Source: SPCO01 sp964579825 (lineage in GTDB: Bacteria; Chloroflexota; Limnocylindria; Limnocylindrales; CSP1-4). From it: a stretch of 64,000 nt of DNA. Positions within the stretch are counted from its first letter, which is position 1; every line of letters starts with the position of its first letter. This document shows positions 55,312-64,000 of the stretch, piece after piece. The position numbers and the translations under genes are program-made. Location of the stretch: assembly GCA_964579825.1 (NCBI GenBank), contig CAZOHT010000013.1:1-64000 (forward strand), given 5' to 3'. The notes beneath the pieces are model-generated. The model had not been told where the DNA came from, did not search any database, and saw only the letters and a list, made by a program, of their open reading frames with translations.

Positions 55312-56424
55312 ATGCGACGGTCGTCGGTCCTGATCGGAATGCTCCTCGCGACCGTCGCCGTCCTCGGATCCACGCTCGCGGTCTCGGCCGCGACCACATG
55401 GGGGATGAGCCGGACCCCGAGCACCGTCAGTCAGACCGGACAGACGACCGTCCACGTCGAGTTGTGGAACCTCGGCGGCGACGATGGCACAAGCGACCTG
55501 GGGTGCGTGGACATCGCCATCCCCCCGACCTTTTCCGTCGGCTCGGTCACCCTCGTCGGCGAACCCGCGGTCAGCGATTGGAAGGCGTCCAAGTCCGGGC
55601 TGACGACCGTCCGGATCAAGGCCAGGAATGGTGGATCTCGGTTGGACGCGAACTCGCCGGATCACGTCGCGGTGGACATCGTCGTCTCGGCGTTGGTGCC
55701 CGGCCTGCTGCCGTGGGACGCCCGCGCCTATGCTGCCGAGGACTGCAAGAAGGGCTTCTCGGAGCACATCAGCCTGGCCTTCACGGCGGGTGCGACGCCC
55801 ACCCCGACACCGGTCCCGACGCCCACCCCGACACCGGTCCCGACGCCCACCCCGACACCGGTCCCGACGGCCACGCCGGCACCCACCGCGACCCCGGCAC
55901 CGACCGTCACCCCGAGGCCGACGGCATCGCCGATCGCCACACCGAGGCCGACCGTCACGCCGACACCCACGACGGGCGCGTCGGCCGACCCCGTCGGTGG
56001 ACCTGGCGCATCGCCGGGGCCGTCGTCCACGCCCGCACCGTCAGGATCGGCGAGACCTTCGCCATCGTCAGGCGCACCGAGCGCCACACCCACGACCGCT
56101 GGTGGCGCGGGCACCACGGACCCGGGCACCGGGAGCGGCGGTGGCGATCTCACCGGACCCGGCGCGCAGATCGCCATGCCTGGGGTCGACGGCTCGGATC
56201 CGAGTGCCCGATCGATCGCGGTGAGCGGCCTGTCGGCGGTGTCGTTCGGCGGGGTCGAGTGGCTCGTCCCCGGACTGGTCCTGACCGTGCCCGGCCTGCT
56301 GATCGTGCTGGTCGTCCTGCTCCAGGTCGCCGGCGCCCTGGCCTGGATCCCGGTCGCGAGGCGACGGCTGGGCGGCGCCGAGGAATCCGCGCGTCGCCTC
56401 CCGCCGCGGGGAGCCGGCCGCTGA
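55312..56424 (+). CDS. Secreted Pro/Thr-rich surface protein with C-terminal anchor helix
   Basis: The 370-residue protein has a signal peptide (RRSSVLIGMLLATVAVLGS ... AVSAA), a beta-type domain of about 130 residues (VHVELWNLGGDDGTSDLGCV; two Cys, perhaps one disulfide), a PT-repeat linker of about 110 residues (TPTPVPTPTP...), and one C-terminal helix (WLVPGLVLTVPGLLIVLVVLL) followed by basic residues. It resembles surface-anchored proteins of monoderms without LPXTG. It begins 1 nt after the HD-GYP gene's stop. Confidence 0.75.
   Translation: MRRSSVLIGMLLATVAVLGSTLAVSAATTWGMSRTPSTVSQTGQTTVHVELWNLGGDDGTSDLGCVDIAIPPTFSVGSVTLVGEPAVSDWKASKSGLTTVRIKARNGGSRLDANSPDHVAVDIVVSALVPGLLPWDARAYAAEDCKKGFSEHISLAFTAGATPTPTPVPTPTPTPVPTPTPTPVPTATPAPTATPAPTVTPRPTASPIATPRPTVTPTPTTGASADPVGGPGASPGPSSTPAPSGSARPSPSSGAPSATPTTAGGAGTTDPGTGSGGGDLTGPGAQIAMPGVDGSDPSARSIAVSGLSAVSFGGVEWLVPGLVLTVPGLLIVLVVLLQVAGALAWIPVARRRLGGAEESARRLPPRGAGR
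55796..55869 (+). repeat. Three-copy 24-bp tandem repeat in the PT-rich linker
   Basis: A 24-bp unit (containing CCCACCCCGACACCGGTCCC) repeats three times almost exactly and encodes TPTPTPVP. Near-identical codons point to recent expansion or slippage. Confidence 0.75.
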
Positions 56425-56450
56425 GCCTCGAGGTCCCGGCCTCGGCCGGG

Positions 56451-56630
56451 TTGTGCGCCCGATGCCGCCACGCCCGTCGGGTGGGCAACGACCGTGGCAG
56501 CGTCTTCGTCCTGTGCGGCCGGTCGCGCGACGAGCGTCGCTTCCCGCGCTATCCGGCGTTGCCCGTCGTGTCGTGCGCGGGCTTCGAGCCGCCGGCACCC
56601 CCGTCGGACCGGTCCCCGCCCTCCGCTTGA
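56451..56630 (+). CDS. Small CxxC protein (59 aa)
   Basis: From the TTG at 56451 the frame reads LCARCRHARRVGNDRGSVFV, LCGRSRDERRFPRYPALPVV, SCAGFEPPAP and stops at 56630. The four-Cys layout (CxxC, then LCGRS, then SCxG) with RFPRYPxLPV looks like a conserved small zinc-binding family seen in related genomes, by memory. The start is uncertain, and there is no clear ribosome binding site. Its stop overlaps the -35 of the trp promoter. Confidence 0.55.
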   Translation: MCARCRHARRVGNDRGSVFVLCGRSRDERRFPRYPALPVVSCAGFEPPAPPSDRSPPSA

Positions 56631-56656
56631 CGGGTCCCGACCGGCGCGGCCATACT
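56627..56656 (+). promoter_or_regulatory. Promoter of the trp operon
   Basis: TTGACG (56627-56632) and CATACT (56651-56656) are 18 bp apart; transcription would start near 56663, giving the T-box leader of about 220 nt. Confidence 0.6.
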
Positions 56657-56662
56657 CCCGGC

Positions 56663-56884
56663 CACATCGCGAAGAGCGGGCTGTGAACGGGACAAGTACC
56701 CGTCGTGGCGTCGAACCAGAGATCCGGCGGTCGGTGCGAGCCGGGACGACGACGACGAGGGAATGGACCCGGGAGCCTTGGATCCATGAGTGCGGCACAC
56801 GCCGAATGAGGGTGGCACCGCGGAAGGTTCGGCCTTTCGTCCCTGAGACGACTGGCCGTTCTTGATTCCCAGGGGTCCCACCAC
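56663..56884 (+). promoter_or_regulatory. Trp-specific T-box riboswitch, translational type
   Basis: The T-box core AGGGTGGCACCGCGG lies at 56809-56823. Stem I is complete: base pairs GGCT (56679-56682)/AGCC (56774-56777) and CGGG (56688-56691)/CCCG (56768-56771), AGTA at 56695-56698, distal AGAGA and GGTGCGA motifs, and GAA-TGG-A at 56761-56767, making the specifier UGG (Trp). No terminator T-run follows. Instead TCCCT (56840-56844) can pair with AGGG of the T-box or with the trpE ribosome binding site AGGGG (56871-56875). Uncharged tRNA-Trp would free that site. Confidence 0.88.
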
Positions 56885-58507
56885 ATGTCAGCAGCCGATC
56901 CGCTCAGCCTGACCCAGGCGCAACGCCTGGCGAGCTCCGCCGACACGATCCTGTTGCGCGCGACCCGCTCGGCCGACCTCGAGACCCCGATCGGCGCGCT
57001 CCTCCGTCTCGACGATGGCGGCCCGGCCTACCTGCTCGAGTCCGTGGAAGGTGGCGAACGCCTTGGCCGGTACTCGTTCCTGGGCGTCGGCCCGCGGCGG
57101 CTCCTGGAGGTCCGCGACGGGCAGGCCCACGTCCAGACGCGTCCGGTGACCGTCCCGACCTACGACCGCGAACTCCCGACCGAGGCGACGCCCGCCACGG
57201 ACCCGCTGGCCGCGATCCGCTCGTTCGTGCCGCGACGGCGGGTCCTGCCGACCGAGGGGATGCCGCGGTTCACCGGTGGCGCCGTCGGGGCGCTCGCATA
57301 CGACGCGATCAGCTCGTTCGAGCCGAGCGTGCCGCTCCCGGAGCGGGACCCGGTCGGCGTGCCGATGGCGGCCTTCATCGAGACCGATCTCGTCATCGTG
57401 TTCGACCACCTGACCCACACGCTCTCCGCGGTGGCGTCGCTGCACACGGAGGCTCCCGACCTGGAGGGCCGCTACCGGATCGCGGAGGCGGCCATCTTCG
57501 AGACACTCGAGCGGACCGCCCGGCCGTCGGCCGCCGAGCTGGCCGGGACCTCCGGCCGCGGGGGGGCGGCGCCGGGGGTCGACGCCCCCGTCGATACCAG
57601 CCTGGGCCGCGAGCAGTACGTGCGGGCCGTCGGTGCGGCCAAGGATGCGATCGCCGCCGGCGAGGCCATCCAGGTGGTGCTGGCCCGGCGTCAGTCGTTC
57701 GACCTGCCCATGGTCGCCGCCACGGGTGCCCAGCTCGACGGGATCACCCTCTACCGCGCCCTGCGACGGGTCAACCCGAGTCCGTACCTGTTCTTCGTCC
57801 GGACGCCGTCGTTCGAGGTCGTCGGGGCGTCTCCTGAGTTGCTCCTCCAGGTCGAGGGCGACAAGCTGACGACCCACCCCATCGCCGGCACGCGTCCGCG
57901 TGGCGCCGACGCGAAGGAGGACGCGCTCCTGTCCGAGCAGCTCCAGCGCGATCCGAAGGAGCGCGCCGAGCACGTGATGCTGGTGGACCTGGGGCGCAAC
58001 GACCTGGGTCGCGTGGCCCGGCCCGGCACGGTCACCGTCAGCAAGTACATGGAGGTCGAGCGATACAGCCACGTGCTCCATCTCGTGTCGCACGTCGAGG
58101 CGCGCCTCAAGCCGGAGCTGGACGCCCTCGATGCCCTGCGGTCGGTGTTCCCGGCGGGGACCCTGTCCGGCGCCCCCAAGGTCCGCGCGATGCAACTCAT
58201 CGCCGCGGCGGAAGGGGAGCGGCGCGGGCTGTACGGCGGCGCCGTCGGCTACCTCGGCTATGACGGCAACCTGGATACCGCGATCACCATCCGGAGTGCG
58301 GTCCTGCGCGAGGGCCAGGCCCACGTCCACACGGGTGCCGGGATCGTCGCCGGGTCCGTCCCGGAGCTCGAATTCGAGGAGACCGAGCACAAGGCCGCCG
58401 CCCTCCGGCGGGCCATCGAACTGGCGGCCGGAGCGCCCGAGGGCACGCGACCGCTCGCGTCCGGTGCGGACCCTGCCGCCGGCCCGGCGCCGGAGGCCGT
58501 CTCGTGA
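56885..58507 (+). CDS. trpE: Anthranilate synthase component I
   Basis: The 540-residue enzyme converts chorismate to anthranilate. The feedback site motif is LLESVEGGERLGRYSF near residue 50. The catalytic part has PSPYLFFVRTPSFEVVGASPE, HPIAGTRPRG, ERAEHVMLVDLGRNDLGRV, SGAPKVRAMQLI, GAVGYLGYDGNLDTAITIR and HTGAGIVAGSVPE. AGGGG lies 9 nt before the ATG and is controlled by the T-box. Stop overlaps trpG (GTGA). Confidence 0.97.
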   Translation: MSAADPLSLTQAQRLASSADTILLRATRSADLETPIGALLRLDDGGPAYLLESVEGGERLGRYSFLGVGPRRLLEVRDGQAHVQTRPVTVPTYDRELPTEATPATDPLAAIRSFVPRRRVLPTEGMPRFTGGAVGALAYDAISSFEPSVPLPERDPVGVPMAAFIETDLVIVFDHLTHTLSAVASLHTEAPDLEGRYRIAEAAIFETLERTARPSAAELAGTSGRGGAAPGVDAPVDTSLGREQYVRAVGAAKDAIAAGEAIQVVLARRQSFDLPMVAATGAQLDGITLYRALRRVNPSPYLFFVRTPSFEVVGASPELLLQVEGDKLTTHPIAGTRPRGADAKEDALLSEQLQRDPKERAEHVMLVDLGRNDLGRVARPGTVTVSKYMEVERYSHVLHLVSHVEARLKPELDALDALRSVFPAGTLSGAPKVRAMQLIAAAEGERRGLYGGAVGYLGYDGNLDTAITIRSAVLREGQAHVHTGAGIVAGSVPELEFEETEHKAAALRRAIELAAGAPEGTRPLASGADPAAGPAPEAVS

Positions 58508-59175
58508 TCCTCGTCGTCGACAACTACGACAGCTTCACGTTCAACCTGGTGCAGGCGCTCCAGGCGGCCGGTGCCGACGTCCGCGTCGTCCGGAACGACG
58601 CGATCGATCGGGGCGGCGTGGAGCGGCTGGCCGACGATCCAGGCGCGGAGCTCCGCGGCATCGTCATCTCACCAGGGCCCGGCGACCCGGACACCGCCGG
58701 TGTCTCGATGGACACGATCCTCGTCGCGGCGGATCGAGGGATCCCGCTCCTCGGCGTGTGCCTCGGGATGCAGTCGATGGCGCAGGCGTTCGGGGCGACC
58801 ATCGTCCGGGCGCCGACCCTCGTCCACGGCGAGGCGAGCGAGGTCACCCATGATGGTGCCGGCCTGCTCGAAGGGATGCCGCCCTCGTTCATGGCCGCCC
58901 GCTACCACTCGCTGTCGATCGATCCGGCCACGCTTCCCGACGAGCTTCGGGTCACGGCGATGAGCGAGTCGGATCGCGTCATCATGGGCATCCGCCACGT
59001 CACGTTGCCGCTCGAGGGTGTCCAGTTCCACCCGGAGAGCGTGCTCACCCCCGAGGGCCCGCACCTCCTCGCCAACTTCCTGCGCCAGGCCGGTGAGGGG
59101 GAAGCCGGACTCCTGGACGCCGCGTCCGGGTCGTTCGCGACGGCCGGGATGGCCGAGGACCCCGGACGCTCGTGA
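58504..59175 (+). CDS. trpG: Anthranilate synthase component II (glutamine amidotransferase)
   Basis: The 223-residue class I amidotransferase supplies ammonia to TrpE. VDNYDSFTFNLVQ, VISPGPGDP, the nucleophile Cys in LLGVCLGMQSMA, and FHPESVLTPEG are present. It ends with an extra tail of about 25 residues. GTG start; GTGA overlap with trpD. Confidence 0.95.
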   Translation: MILVVDNYDSFTFNLVQALQAAGADVRVVRNDAIDRGGVERLADDPGAELRGIVISPGPGDPDTAGVSMDTILVAADRGIPLLGVCLGMQSMAQAFGATIVRAPTLVHGEASEVTHDGAGLLEGMPPSFMAARYHSLSIDPATLPDELRVTAMSESDRVIMGIRHVTLPLEGVQFHPESVLTPEGPHLLANFLRQAGEGEAGLLDAASGSFATAGMAEDPGRS

Positions 59176-60226
59176 GCGAGCTCGTGCGCGCGGCCCTGGC
59201 CACCATCGTCGACGGTGGGTCCCTGTCGATGGACGAGGCGCGCGCGGCCATGGGCGCCGTCATGGACGGCGAGGCGACGCCGGCCCAGTTGTCGGCCCTG
59301 CTCATGGGTCTGCGGATGCGCGGCGAGACGGTGGACGAGCTGGCGGGCTTCGCCGAGGCGATGCGCGACCGGGTCGTCAAGGTGGACGCGCCGCCCGATG
59401 CGATCGACGTCGTCGGGACGGGCGGCGACGGGAGCGGCACCTTCAACATCTCGACGACCGCGGCGCTCGTGGCCGCCTCGGCCGGGATCCCGGTCGCCAA
59501 GCACGGCAATCGGGCGATCACTTCGAAGTCGGGTGCGGCCGACGTCCTCGACGCGCTGGGCGTCCGGATCGACCACGACGCGACGAGCGCGGGCGCCTCG
59601 TTGCGGTCGCTCGGATTCGCTTTCCTGTTCGCTCCGAACTTCCACCCGGCGATGAGGCACGCAGGACCGACCCGGCGCGAGATCGGCGTCCGGACCGCGT
59701 TCAACCTGCTCGGCCCACTCACGAATCCCGCTGGGACGAGTCGTGGCGTCATCGGCGTCGGCGCGCCGGAGGTCGCGGGCAAGGTCGCCGAGGTCGCCCG
59801 ACGCCTGGGCACGGAACGTACGTTCGTGATCCACGGCGCGGGCGTCGACGAGCTGCCGCTCGACGGCACGGGGGTCATCCACGACGTCACGGCGACCGCG
59901 ATCGAGGTCATCGAGGTCTCGCCGGAACGCCTCGGTCTGCGCCGTGCCCCGACCGCCCGCCTGGCCGGTGCGGATCCGACCGAGAACGCCCGGATGGTCG
60001 AGGCCGTCCTGCGCGGCGAGCCCGGCGTCCGTCGCGACGTGACGGTCCTCAACGCGGCTGCCGCGTTCCTCGTCGCGGGCCGGGTCGAGTCGCTCGACGA
60101 GGGCGTCGATCGGGCGGCCCTCGCCATCGATGCCGGACTCGCCGTCGAGTTGCTGGAGGGCCTCCGCGCGGAGCGACGCCTGGCGGACGCCGACGCCGCT
60201 GCCGCCGAGGCGGCCGCGGGCCAGGC

Positions 60227-60230
<4 letters not shown>
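59172..60230 (+). CDS. trpD: Anthranilate phosphoribosyltransferase
   Basis: The 352-residue enzyme has the PRPP loop VVGTGGDGSGTFNIST, KHGNRAITSKSGAADVLDALG, the NFHPAMRHAGPTRREIGVRT anthranilate site and NLLGPLTNPA. It ends in a short Ala-rich tail. GTG start; stop overlaps the fusion gene (ATGA). Confidence 0.97.
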
Positions 60231-63093
<2,863 letters not shown>

Positions 63094-63097
<4 letters not shown>

Positions 63098-63957
63098 CCG
63101 CGTCAGCCGTGGGGGCCTCGTCCCGGGCCGAGTCCGGGACGAACGGCACCGCCGGCGCCCGCCGGATCGTGGCCGCCTTCGCCCGAGCCCACAAAGACGG
63201 CCGGGTCGCGCTCATCCCGTACATCGTGGCCGGCTACCCGGACGCCGACACGAGCTTCGAGGCCGCCCTGGCCGCCGCCGACGCCGGCGCGGACCTGCTC
63301 GAGGTCGGGCTGCCGTACTCGGATCCGCTCGCCGATGGCGCCACGCTCCAGCGGGCATCGGGTGTCGCGCTGGCGGCCGGCGCCACGCTGGAACGGTCGT
63401 TGCGCCTGATCGAACGGATCGGGGCCGCCCGGCCGGACCTGCCGATCGTCCCGATGGGCTACGCCAACCAGGTCATCGGCGGCGGGGACGGCGGGGCCGT
63501 GGCCGCGCGTCTCGCCGCGGCGGGTGCCGCGGGCCTGATCGTCGCCGACCTGACCCCGGACGAGGGCGCGCCGTTCGAGGCTGTCGCCCGCTCGGCCGGC
63601 CTGGCGGTCGTCTACCTCGTCGCGCCGACCACGGCACCGGCCCGCCGTGCCTGGGTCGCGAGCCGGAGCGGCGGCTTCCTCTATTGCGTGTCGCTCGTGG
63701 GCGTCACGGGCGCCCGGACGAGCCTGCCCGCGTCGGTCGGCAAGCTGGTCCGCGAGGTCAAGGCCGCGTCGCCCATCCCGGTCGCGGTGGGCTTCGGGGT
63801 CAGCAAGCCCGCCCACGTCCGGGCGATCGCCACGGCTGGTGCGGACGGCGTGATCGTCGCGTCCGCCCTCGTCGACGCCCTCGGGTCGGACGGACGCGCT
63901 GTCGCCGGGCTGGCCCGTCTCGTCGGCGAGTTGCGGGCGGCGACCCATGTCGGCTGA
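63094..63957 (+). CDS. trpA: Tryptophan synthase alpha chain
   Basis: The 287-residue TIM barrel makes indole from indole-3-glycerol phosphate. LLEVGLPYSDPLADG carries the catalytic Glu and Asp; PMGYANQVI, VADLTPDEGAPF, YCVSLVGVTGAR and VGFGVSKPAHV follow. A 22-residue Ser/Ala/Gly-rich extension precedes the barrel. ATG overlaps the fusion gene's stop (ATGA). The last 43 bp of the window after its stop hold nothing recognisable. Confidence 0.95.
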
Positions 63958-64000
63958 GCGACGGGTCGCCGGTCGACGCCACGAGGACCGGATCGACGTC

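Noticed and set aside
56809..56884. Intrinsic terminator in the T-box leader
   Set aside because: No stable GC hairpin followed by a T-run exists before trpE; pairing with the ribosome binding site explains the sequence better.

Overview
This is a 64 kb piece of a high-GC bacterial draft genome. Two runs of exactly 100 N (1780-1879 and 41069-41168) each sit between two identical 55-base sequences, which is the signature of unmerged contig ends from a k=55 assembly. The gene set, the heavy use of GTG/TTG starts, a class I lysyl-tRNA synthetase, a translational T-box leader and many leaderless-type promoters (TAnnnT 6-9 nt before the start codon) fit a Chloroflexota-like or other high-GC monoderm lineage. 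No rRNA or marker tree is available, so this assignment is an inference. No insertion sequence, phage or CRISPR array is seen; the window reads as ordinary chromosome.

Layout. 44-2260: DoxX membrane protein, an XRE-type regulator with a possible nuclease-fold C-terminus, and a repeat-rich intergenic stretch holding five 13-bp near-palindromes on one helical face. 2306-10792: Lhr helicase, Nei glycosylase, a glutamine amidotransferase, an MFS carrier and a GT87-type membrane protein. 10888-20719: a cyanophycin (nitrogen storage) region with cyanophycinase, cyanophycin synthetase, a CASTOR/POLLUX-type channel, a CphA-like ligase without its ATP-grasp domain, an M20 peptidase and a Rid-family protein. 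20984-25524: AzlCD amino-acid exporter, gamma-glutamyltransferase and an MFS carrier. 25675-28113: DegV, then glutamate dehydrogenase behind a structured leader carrying a 44-codon upstream ORF, closed by a strong terminator. 28137-32457: lipoprotein, membrane protein with a divergent TetR regulator and palindromic operators, GNAT, an unknown protein and a BioD-like/DRTGG protein.

32441-37602 (minus strand) is a tightly overlapped coaX-coaBC-panB-panC-MFS operon for pantothenate/CoA. 37689-42551 holds an unknown protein, a purine permease, an M16 peptidase, a TPR-like protein split by the second gap, and ndk. 42558-45273 (minus) couples signal peptidase I to two Complex I/Mrp-like membrane subunits. 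45550-53367 holds a K+-independent-type H+-pyrophosphatase, uppP, argR, greA, lysS, serS, an RDD protein and tRNA-Ser(UGA). 53478-56630 holds a degenerate GGDEF/HD-GYP protein, a Pro/Thr-rich surface protein and a small CxxC protein.

56627-63957 is a complete tryptophan operon: promoter, Trp-specific T-box, trpE, trpG, trpD, a single 956-residue TrpC-TrpF-TrpB fusion, and trpA, all joined by 4-bp stop/start overlaps. The strongest items for follow-up are this fusion and its T-box, the gdhA leader, the phased repeat array, and the CphA-like ligase in the cyanophycin region.
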